Shown piece by piece: positions 11,680 through 64,000 of a DNA stretch of 64,000 nt. The stretch spans positions 53,217,985 through 53,281,984 of the forward strand of contig OY754335.1 of the NCBI GenBank assembly GCA_963573305.1, read 5' to 3'. The DNA comes from Pyrrhosoma nymphula. Taxonomy: Eukaryota > Arthropoda > Insecta > Odonata > Coenagrionidae. The position numbers and the translations under genes are program-made. How positions within the stretch are numbered: position 1 is the stretch's first letter; each line of letters opens with the position of its first letter. The notes under the pieces were generated by a model that saw only the letters and a program-made list of their open reading frames with translations, ran no database searches and was not told the DNA's origin.

Positions 11680-12155
11680 CAGTGGCGGATACAGAAAAAA
11701 CTCAAGGGGGGGGCGCAAGTTATCGCGACGATTGTAGCTTTCAAACTGACTGCCTGGCAGCGACTCTGCTTCCCTTATATATGTAGCTCGGTTGTTTCAA
11801 GAACATTCAGTGCCAGAATGTTCGCTTCCAGACTTTTAAGGAGTGTGAACAAATACATACAGTAGAATATTCGCGACTTTTCTCGAACAAATGCCAGACA
11901 GAATAACGTATCGAGATGTCTAGAATGGCCGCGACTTTTCTCATAGGTTAGCTATCTATGTGCCAGACAGAAACGTATAAAATACGATGACGCAGACGCG
12001 CCCGCGTGCTACATAAGAAAGTACAACTACTCGATAGCTCGACTCGGAGTCGACTGACGAAAGACACGAACAAATAGCGTGCGGGCTGACTGGTGGGGCG
12101 GCGCGGGCGGCACTGCAAGGGGGGGGCATGCGCCCCCCATATGTATCCGCCACTG
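11680..12155. mobile_element. Complete non-autonomous hAT-type MITE, 476 bp
   Basis: The ends are CAGTGGCGGATACA and its exact complement TGTATCCGCCACTG, each followed inward by G- or C-runs. A perfect 8-bp duplication GTGTAGGA lies on both sides. An 8-bp duplication with CAGTGGCGGAT-type ends fits hAT (P elements also give 8 bp). There is no transposase. The interior is CpG-rich. The element is structurally intact. Confidence 0.88.
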
Positions 12156-12163
12156 GTGTAGGA
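12156..12163 (+). repeat. 8-bp target-site duplication, right (GTGTAGGA)
   Basis: Second copy of the duplication bounding the 476-bp MITE. Confidence 0.9.
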
Positions 12164-12599
12164 CCTGGTACTAAATGCAGAACATTTTGCCTCGAGAGGC
12201 ACTCGGCGAGGGCAGGACACCTTGCAAAAGAGCAAGGTCGGGTGAAATTTCAATCCGGGCAGAGACAAAAACAATTATTCAAAAAAGAGGATGCGGGGTC
12301 GATGGATGGTAATATTTCGTGCCGGTTCTCAAAGGCCTCTAAATCATGGCTGTATGGCGCGTGGCTGGATAAAGATACACATAACAATGGGAAAGCATTT
12401 GATTTTCGGGTTAGGATAAAAAAACAAGATTTGCAAAATAAGAAAAATACCAATAGTAAAAGACCATTATCGTGTGAAATTCACACTGATTGTGAGTAAT
12501 AAGGGCACTTACTTTCCCTTTGCTGCTTGTGGTTTCCCGAAAGATCGGTTACCAAAATGATCACTCTGTTTACATGTTGATAAGGGTATCCAGAGGCAT

Positions 12600-12675
12600 C
12601 AACTTGCATTGAACCGGGTGCCCTCTGGTTCACAACCAAGCACTATACCCACTAGACTACCAAGCTGCCAAGTAA
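12600..12675 (-). mobile_element. tRNA-derived SINE head
   Basis: Minus strand: GGCAGCTTGGTAGTCTAGTG at the start resembles an A box, and GGTTCAATGC about 50 bp on resembles a B box. The spacing is tRNA-like, but the acceptor stem does not close and no intact cloverleaf is evident. It is a tRNA-like SINE or pseudogene rather than a working tRNA. Confidence 0.55.
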
Positions 12676-12687
12676 AAGGACTGTCAT

Positions 12688-12953
12688 AAAATATTAAGAG
12701 CCTAAGGGTAAGAGGAATATAAAAATTCAGCACGAAAACAAGCTGTGGGTCAAATGACCCACAGCATCCTTCTATAGATATAATCTCTTATAAAAGAAAA
12801 CAAAAAAAGTTATATATATGTCAATTTATCAAATTTCAGTTAGAAATGAAGAAAGTAAAAAAGTTGCAAAAACTTTAAAAGATTTTACATAGAGAAAAAT
12901 TAACTTGAATTCTGAAAATGTGTAAATGACCCCTGCCATCCTTCTAGTGTTAA
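12688..12953. mobile_element. Possible piggyBac-like terminal fragment
   Basis: A near-perfect hairpin GCTGTGGGTCA-AA-TGACCCACAGC lies at 12742-12765, followed by CATCCTTCTATAG. A related CCCCTGCCATCCTTCTAGTG runs into TTAA at 12950-12953. Another TTAA lies at 12687-12690. TTAA boundaries and repeated end motifs suggest a short piggyBac-like non-autonomous element, but the ends are not clear inverted repeats. Confidence 0.35.
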
Positions 12954-13296
12954 CGAACACCCTGCCAAGCAATTTTTGGAGTCGCAGTGCTTTCCCCAAG
13001 GTTTTCTAAATACATAACTCCATTCCTACTCACACTGCTTGGTTTGCCTTCTTATGTTACAAGTTTTAAAGCATGATCACCTTGCATTGACCATTGCTCC
13101 AAGAAGTACGAGTATTTGACATGACCATGGGAATGAGGGGTCCCAGAATCAAATGGACCAATTGGATGATGCCAAGCCATGAGATGACCACAGGGCATCA
13201 GTCTGAAAGAGCAATGCAATTAGTGTTGTTGTTCTAGAACAGTGTTTCTCAACCTTTTTTTTAACTATTGCCCCCATTATTGGTTTTTTGACAAAA

Positions 13297-13861
13297 CAGT
13301 GTGTCCAGCGAATTCCAATTATTTTGTTCCCAAATGTTCCAGGTAAATTTTTCTGTTTTTCCAGGATCTTAATGCTCTTAATTCTTAACACATTTTTATC
13401 GAATTTCCTATAAAATCTGCATTTTTGTCGACATGAAAAGCACCAAAATTTTTTGGGCCTACTTCAAGTAAAGTATGTACATAAAAGAGAAAAAAGGGTA
13501 CATACAGCAAACAAACAAACATCTTAACCCACCTCCTCATGGCTCAGCTCCACTAACTCACTGTGGCACCCACCCATGCTGTGGCCAAGCAGTGCTGACA
13601 GGGTGGTGCTGGACTGTGCAAAGGGATGAGGTGGAACATAGTTGGCGAACGGGAGCACAGCACCAAGCATAATATGACAAGAATGGTGAGCACAGCGCTG
13701 TGTTGAGCTGAGTAGAAGGCAAGCAAAAGTGCAGTCAAAAACTCTCTGCCCTCATAGAAATTGGCTGCCATGCAATTTCGAGTTTTTTTGGGAAAATTCA
13801 AAAATTCCATTTTCCAGGACAAATAATTTTCCTGAGTTTTCTCCGTTGCTGGACAACCTGC
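13297..13861. mobile_element. Degenerate TIR element of the CAGGGTGTCC family, 565 bp
   Basis: It begins CAGTGTGTCCAGCGAA and ends GTTGCTGGACAACCTG. The subterminal regions (repeated TTCCAGG / CCTGAGTTTTC words, and an interior with GGCTGCCATGCA) parallel the longer copy at 21938-23334. It is shorter through internal deletion and is diverged. No transposase is visible. Confidence 0.65.
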
Positions 13862-13999
13862 GAAATGTTTCCTTAACACTCCCATAAAATTTTAAACGAT
13901 AAAATACTTCGCACTATTTAATTTATTTGCACTATTTATGCCACGAGATATTTGTGCCTAATGCTTCTTATCTTGAAATTCATTGTTCAGTTTGATAGA

Positions 14000-16660
14000 A
14001 AAGTAAATTTAATTTTCATGTCACCAATTGATAATATTAATAATAACTTTATTTTGAGTGAAATTAGGATTGTATATTCCTTTCTTGCATTTAAATCGTT
14101 AACAGACACATGATTGATAGCCCTAGGTGCCCAATTTTGAGGGAACCCTCTGTAATCACAAGCTTTTTTTTATTTTAAAACCCGATTTTCACCAGTGTGT
14201 GATTTCATCCCTGATCTGAAGTGTAATATTAAAACCTGTGAAAATCCAAAATTTAGAGTTGTTTCCTTATAGTCCTTCCTCTATGAGCAATTTAGTTCAC
14301 AAATCGATCCTCCATATGACCTGCTTCACCCTAATGTGGGACCAACATGTCCAATTGCTGTGGTCTCTTAAACTAATGAACATCGAATTTATTTTAAGTT
14401 GCTGGTAAGCAACAAATTTTCATACTAAGATTAGAATTTCTCCAGATAAATTTCTTCCCTAGTGCATGCTGAATCCTTTTTTTGATCTTTCCGGTTTTTC
14501 TTGATATAGGAGATGCACTGTTTCGGTACTCCACCAAATGTTTAGTTTTCAATTGAGTGATCTTATATCAGCTAATGACAACACTGTGAGAACTGGAAGC
14601 CTTGAGCAAGCTAAGTTATAGAACCCTACACCAGAATAAGAATTTGAAATTACCACAGTAACTCATTAGAATGATCCATTCTAGTTAGAGAAGGTGGACT
14701 TTTAAATTACCTACTGTAATGTTAATTTTTTGTGTGACACTGCAAAACAGCCAGACAATAACTGCACCTTGATTTTGGAAGTATCAATAGGCTCAAAGCC
14801 TTGCATGGAAAAGTGTTAAAATGCCCAATTGCCTTAAATATAGCACTGCTGGAAAGACCGATGACTATCATAATTATGCAGGAGGTAAAAACAAGATTCA
14901 GACATACAATTCTAACGATAATTTTGGATGTTAGGGTTAAGGTTGGCAGGATTATCAACAAATGATGCACAGTGATTGCTCATGGCATTTATTAAAATCA
15001 TCTAATAAATGACATCCAAACCAAATTCAACAAACATTATTTACAAAAATTACTGGCTCATCTACTCTCTTAGGATAGGAGTCTGCACTTGACAGGATGG
15101 ATTCTTTACGGAGCCCACATGTATCTAAAATATGGGTACCTATCACGAGTGAAGCACAAATAAGTGAGGCCTTGATTCACTCTTGAGGCCGCATTATCTT
15201 CAAGAACCTCTCACACAGCATACACCAATTGTGCTGTGCACATTTCAAGACACAGTTGAAACAGCAATCACACAAGAGGAAAATCCAATTTCCTCAACAC
15301 AAAAATACATCTGTAGTTTTTTATAGTAACCATACATCACTCTTTCAGTATTGCTATTGATTATGCAACATAACAAAAATACATCAGTCTCCATTCTTAA
15401 AAGGAAGAAAAAATTAAGTGTAGTTGTTGATGACCACAGTCACACTAAATGGTAAACCTCATACATAACACAAAGAATCACAAAAAAAGGTACAAGGGTT
15501 TCTTTTCACTTTGACATTGTGAACATAATTGTAAAAAAAAAGAAAATTACTATTATTTTCAACCAGGGATTTCAATCCCCACAGTATGAATTGCACAACG
15601 ACCATATCTATAACGACAATCAACAAAACATTTACTCATGCAATTGAAAACATCAAAAATCAATGTACCATACACAATGATTTAATATGTTGTCCAACAC
15701 CTTAAAAATAAAATCAATATTGCAAACACAAGCTTTTGATTTAACTCCCAAGTATCCAAGGAAAAGGAAATTTGCATTGTATCCTCAAATGATAATGTAA
15801 TTAAACACTTTTTAGGCTCATAGATTTAAAATAGTTCATACCATTTGTGCTTTACACAGTTCTACATAAGTACAAATATATGGTACTTTTCCCTTATCAT
15901 ACATATTTGAAACAGTTAAGCTGGATGGCAAAAATACATTTAATACCGACAATTTCTAGAATATTATATAAGTTTTTAATGTGCTTTTGACAATCCACAG
16001 AAGCATACTTCCAAGTCTATCTCTGGAAGGAATAATCTGAGATACACCAATTGTTATTCCAGATTCATTACCAAGTGGCAACCACTAGAAACTTAAACAT
16101 CATAAATACAGAGAATGAAAAACTCTGGCACAACAATTGAATTATCTTTGCTTCCATCACCATACTCAAATTCTAGGTACATATATATTTTTATTCATAA
16201 AAATCAGTGACTTGATAACAGATGAAAATTTTAAATAAGTACAAAACATTCTCATAAAGCTAAGCACAACACTGGTAGCACACACAATCAACATAAATTA
16301 AAGAGAAGACTTTGGATTAACTTTGTACATCAGTTGAAGAACATAAAAAATTAAATACTGAGTCTTAGGAGAAAGATATTATACCCGATGTCACATGGGT
16401 GAGGAGTCCTAATGCCCTGGTTATCAGGATTGTTATCTCTAAGTCTACAAACACTATCATTGGGCAAGCTTTTAGCAAAACATATAAATACTTCAGGAAA
16501 TTATAAGTTAACCATTCATTAGAAATTGCTTAAAAAATAAACTCAAGCAGTTTATGAAGAGAAAATGATGACATCAAACACAAGTATACATATTCAACAG
16601 CATATATATAACACAATCCAGGTTAAGTATGTACCTATAGCTATTTCCTTCAGTTCCACA
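14000..16660. other. AT-rich intergenic or WDR37 3' UTR sequence
   Basis: It has no recognisable coding or repeat ends. Minus-strand AATAAA-type signals occur, for example near 14988. Some of this and the following DNA up to 21312 may be the WDR37 3' UTR, but the cleavage site cannot be placed from sequence. Confidence 0.4.
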
Positions 16661-16662
16661 AA

Positions 16663-18099
16663 TTACCGTATTTATCCAAATATAAGCCCCAGCCGCCTAC
16701 TCCCCTGCAAAATTTTCATCTCAATTTTTGGAAAAACATAATTTCTGTCATCAGCTATCCTTCTCACACAAGGCAAAGTACATTAAATACAGAAAAAATA
16801 CATTTATTACCAGAAAACATGAATTCATGAATGAACAAATTACTGAAATGTCCAACACCCACATAGCATATTAGTATTGCCTTAATTGTGTCCTAAAGGA
16901 CCTGATACTTAAAATATGAAGGTGCTGAGCAGGCTTGTCATTAACCATGGGATTACAATCAAATCAGAATTGCCTGCCCTGGTATCCTTTTTCAAATAAT
17001 CTCTAACATGACCCTTGAAGGAATCTGGCTTAAACATTGATGACATTTATGAATGTAAATTGATAAATACTGAAGATTAAAAGTTGTCTCATAGGCACAT
17101 TTATTGTTTTACACATTAATTTTTGTTGAGTTTTTTAATATTTTATTTGTACCTCCACCAAGCACATACAAATCATGCCTGAATGGAACAAAAACCTTGA
17201 AAACAAAAATTTCACCAGCGATTCATATATCCTAGCATATTAATAATTTACTTTTATATTATATTCTTTGAATTATGAATAAAGCTACTAATAATTTCCC
17301 ACCGTGTATCCAGATAGTTTTAAAGGTTCGGAGAAATGTTTAAGATGCGATTGTGTTGCTGTTTGCATTGCTCAATACAAAAGGGCCCATAAATATGTAA
17401 GTCTCCGTTGTTTTGCAAGTTGCGTAAGGTCATTACTGAGTTCCTCTATAGCTATGACATCGCCATGAAGAAAAATTAACGATATAATGAAAAATATTTC
17501 ACATATTCTTTAAAAATAAGACTTCTTAACCAGGGTTGCTACAGACCAGAAATAAAGAAATTCCTTGACTTTTCCTGTATTTCCACGACAAAATTTTCAT
17601 TCCCTAGTGAAATTATCCATTCTTAGGTGTGTATTTTACAGGGCCACGAATTACTTGTAATAAATCAAAGGAAAAACAAATATCATGAAAATTTATTTTA
17701 CGAGCATAATTAACAGCTAAAATCCCAAATAAGAGCTCCACTGCCTCATTCAAGCAGGGTATTAAGAACCCTATGTCCACACACATACAGTGTCTAAAAT
17801 GGTATTGCTTACAATCTGATTTTGATTTAGGAAAGTACATTTCCAGACTTTAGGATTAGGGAAAGCAAAATTCCATGACTTTTCTGGGTATACCAGGCCT
17901 GTAGCAACCTTATTATTCATATGACATACATTAGTATACAATTATCAATTTTTCTCCATCATTTTGGGTCATAAGCCACGGAATTTACTAGAGGTTTTTT
18001 TTCTTTCTTCATGCTTGAAAATTACCCCCTCCAAAAAACCTTTATACAGCCGATATTTGACCAATAATGTGAGGCTTATATTTGGACATAAACAGTAAA
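16663..18099. mobile_element. TIR DNA element (TTACCGTATTTATCC... ends), about 1.4 kb
   Basis: The left end TTACCGTATTTATCCAAATA (then TAAGCC) and the right end, read inverted, TTTACTGTTTATGTCCAAAT (then ATAAGCC) form a 26-bp imperfect inverted repeat. The interior is non-coding and contains the nested element at 17531-17911. The superfamily is uncertain and no clear target duplication was resolved. Confidence 0.55.
17531..17911. mobile_element. MITE with GGTTGCTACAG inverted ends
   Basis: It starts CAGGGTTGCTACAGACC and ends GGCCTGTAGCAACCT. Both ends are followed by TTCCTTGACTTTTCC / CATGACTTTTCTGG-like subterminal sequence in inverted orientation. It is about 380 bp, non-coding, and nested in the 16663-18099 element. 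Confidence 0.65.
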
Positions 18100-18589
18100 T
18101 AAGGGTTCCACTAAGTAGACAGTTACCATTTTCAATTAGAACAGTTTTAGGGGGAACATAACCTGCATGCCAACTCTGGCAACAATAGAATATCAGGTTC
18201 ATACACACCTGTATACAAAGAACAAAAATTAGAGTAAATTAATACAATGGACCATACAATAGCAAAATATATTATTCTGAATGGTTAACACACACCCAGA
18301 AAAAGGATTGTGATAATATTTGAAATAGAATGACTATTTAGCAATTAATACTCTCCCACAATCACTAACCGTTTTTAAATGAGCTAAGTCACCCACAGGC
18401 ATGCAATTCAGCAGGTTGAAATGTGTGACAACACCAAATACATAATTCAAATGGCTCTTCATTTCATTACCATATTTCCCAGCCCACAGGAAATACCAGC
18501 CATAAGATACACTGTGATTTCTCAGGTTACATTTTATAAGAATAAAATTAAAATCAACATTCATGAATGTGAACAATTTATAGGGAGAA

Positions 18590-18815
18590 AATGGTAATGT
18601 TAACTCCCAAAAATAGCAACTGCATAAAAGTTATTTATGATAAAATCCCAGAATCAAATGAATGATGGAGAATGCCACCTTTAGCTCGCTGCCACTACTC
18701 AGTCGCCAGTGGAAGTAGAGAAATGTGCACCTCTGATGGCAATGCTATCTCCAATGCTTGGACACATAGCTTTACACTTGACCCATAAGGTACAGGCAGA
18801 TTTTAAAATGTATTT
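18590..18815. repeat. Dispersed repeat, copy 1
   Basis: It shares ordered blocks with 57545-57768 (CCAAAAATAGCAA, AGATGGAGA/TGATGGAGA, ACCTTTAGCT.GCTGCCAC, GCACCTC.G.TGGCAATG, CAGGCAGATTTTAA) in the same orientation at roughly 70% similarity by eye. It is probably the body of an old SINE or MITE. Confidence 0.6.
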
Positions 18816-21312
18816 TTGTGAAAAAGAGCATCTCATAGACCAATAATTATGTACATTTATTGGCATGGCCACTGATCAACTCCTGATTTGTCATTTGATT
18901 CATATCATTTTGCTATCATCAACAACAAATATGACAAGAGAATCCCTATGGATCCAGACACACATTACCTGGATGCTAAGGATTCTCTTATTACCAAGCA
19001 GCACTTAGGACTCAAGGCTAAGAAATGAGACACCTTACACATGTAACATCATCAAAGTAAATGTATTGAAAAAATAAACTTTTTGAAAGTTCATTAAGCT
19101 ATACTTTAACTTAACAACAAATTTAACTCATGTTAGGTGTTTTCGGGATTCACACCGGGTTAGGAGAACACCTAATATTTGCCATTCTCTGGGAAAACAC
19201 CAGGTCTTACATAAATTTAACTAAGTTACAGGTACAGCTAGTTACAAGATGATTAACAATAAATTACAAACATCAATTAAAAATGCAACTTGGAGAAACT
19301 TCTGCACTATGACTCACAGGAAGATATGACGAAAATTGAAAGCCAACAGTCATAAGGTGACTAAAACATACACAAGAATAATTAGTATGCACTGAAATTA
19401 GAAGGAATGGTGACCGATAAATGTTTTGGTCATGCATCAATGCCAACATGATAATTCTAGAGTTAGGGGATAGTAAATTTGGAGTGCTGGCAAATCTTTC
19501 CATAAAATGGAAGATTTCTTAAAGAAAAAAGGTGCACTTCAAAAGAATTAAAGAAATGAAAATCCCCAATGCCAAAAAGAATTGCCACTGCAACTAACAC
19601 AACTAGTACTCTCACTTTTAATAACAAAGACACCTGACAGAAAAACATTCTAAACATTTAGGATAAAAATTTATCACAACATTTACACTTTCTTCTGAGT
19701 ATGTCCTCAGTAAAAAGCTGTTTCTTCATGATGAAATCATTTTCTATGCAGATAGAAAGACTAATCCCAAAAGAAGAGCAGATCCTCAAATAAACAAAGA
19801 GTCACTTATACATAAAACACACTAATAAATCCATAAAAAATACTTGATAAAATCCACTAGAAGTCTTCATTTCACAACCAATTCATAGTATCGCAATTTA
19901 GAGTGTTAGAATCTTAAGTGGACTTCACCAAGACTTTTTGATTGGTTCAACAGTTGAAAAGAATCATAAGGTATGCTGACCACAGTCTCATATGTGATTG
20001 ATTAACGCCATTAATTAAGGACAGGTAACATGTATCCCCAATAGCATGGAACCAGTTTCTCAAATTAACGAAAGTCTTTAAAATCATAAATGAATTTAGG
20101 ACATACTGTTTTCATAGTATTTCATTACTCAGTTGCACCAAATAAAGGATAACCATAACATGATAAAAATGGATAAAATTAAGTTCACCACACTAAGTTT
20201 CATGCTCTTGAGCACTCTGTGAACCTATCTTACATATGCAAGAACCTAATTTGATGAACATTTCACAATAGGCTTCATTTATGTAAGCATCTAGAAATTG
20301 ACAGAGCTATTCCCATGTCAGTGCTCAATAATTCATATCCAAATTACCACCAAAATGAGCTCTTTACTGTTCAATAGAGAAAAATGCTGGAATACAGGAA
20401 ATATCACACATTAAAGAGTAATAGACATTTTACATGTTTCACATAATTCAATTCACATGATTCAATGAGTACTTTTGCAATCTAGAGATTCAAGGCATTC
20501 CCAGCAGCCAAGGGAATTTTAAGTCAAATTCTTATCCATATTCTGGGCATACACTTTATTCTGAAGCCATGCTTATCTTGAGTACTCGCTGCACATCAAA
20601 TTTCTCAGTTCAAATGCATACTACCAAACTTATGAACAAAATATTTAAAGCAAAGCATAGCAGCATCACCTTATTTTTAGTAGCAACATCAAGTCACACA
20701 AAAATATCAAATTCATTTTCCTAACACTTTCTCCAAGTTAGGAGAAGCATGCTCAAGTTCACACATCACCATAAATAACTATATCTAACACCTTACAAGC
20801 TTTTTTGATTTGAAACTATTTATGCAAGTCTTGTTACCTTCAAGACAATAAGTTTGAAAAATATGCATATGTAGTGGATAAACTTGCGAGAGTCATGAAA
20901 GTTTTAAAAATTTCTCCGAAATTACTTGTGCTAATTTTAAGACTTCCTTAAGGTAAAAGATGATTCTTAAAAACATAGATTCATATACCTTGAAGGAAGG
21001 CAGTTAAGTTCAAAGAAGTATATAGTGTGCATAACTGCTGACGCCATGTGCTTCTCAAGAAACAATATTTGTTAACCTGAGGAAAATGTAAAGATTAAAT
21101 GAATACATGGATCTAGGATGAACCATTTGTCCGTAAAATGGCCATACTAGAGTTAATTTCAAAAACACTCCCTGAATGCAGAAGAGGTGAAAATTTCAGC
21201 TAAATTGCTTTTATACTCAGGTACTGTCTATATGCGTCCATACTGGCCAAGCACGTCCCAAAAATGAAATGAGAAATGTGATTCAGTGAATGAGGAATTT
21301 TCAAGCAGGATA
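18816..21312. other. AT-rich, repeat-poor stretch downstream of the WDR37 stop
   Basis: No mobile-element signatures were found. On the minus strand it directly follows the WDR37 stop codon, so at least its right part should be 3' UTR. The full extent is unknown. Confidence 0.45.
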
Positions 21313-63952
<42,640 letters not shown>

Positions 63953-64000
63953 CTAAACAAACAGAAGATATGAATGATAAACACAAATTGGCAATCACTT

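Overview
This window is arthropod nuclear DNA, most probably from an insect with a medium to large, transposon-rich genome. I cannot name the species. The evidence is long AT-rich introns with GT/AG splice sites, two clearly metazoan genes split into small exons, and transposon families typical of insects (piggyBac, pogo/Tigger, jockey, Penelope-like, IS630/Tc1-like). No bacterial operons, rRNA operon or CRISPR array is visible.

Two host genes face each other tail to tail. Positions 247-9189 (+) carry the last six exons of an SLC22-type organic cation transporter; the 5' half lies before the window. Positions 21313-63952 (-) carry nine exons of a WDR37 orthologue, ending at a stop codon at 21313; only the N-terminal exon(s) lie beyond the right edge. 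All splice phases join into one continuous reading frame in each gene. Between the genes (9190-21312) are a palindrome-rich repeat pair, a complete hAT-type MITE, a LINE scrap, two TIR elements and a long AT-rich stretch that may hold the WDR37 3' UTR.

The WDR37 introns are a transposon graveyard. They hold three unrelated piggyBac elements (28465-31073, about 37004-38520, 41472-44597), a complete IS630/Tc1-like element of the Sailor type with about 270-bp TIRs (47071-49572), a PIF/Harbinger MITE (35932-36664), pogo/Tigger elements (52523-55271, one with a nested LINE, plus fragments), RNase H-bearing and CR1-like LINE fragments, and a Penelope-like element (56120-57116). They also hold tRNA-derived SINEs and a SINE whose head is a recognisable 5S rRNA gene (35108-35483).

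The observations most worth following are: the 5S-derived SINE with a 14-bp target-site duplication; a fold-back of more than 400 bp made of its tail; a hammerhead-ribozyme-like motif at the end of a Penelope-like element, with degenerate echoes at other Penelope relics here; the Sailor-like element with an enlarged D-E spacing; and a piggyBac transposase whose N-terminal two thirds is interrupted by one Trp-to-stop change. I found no functional multi-gene system. Apart from the two host genes, everything recognised is mobile-element derived and mostly inactivated.
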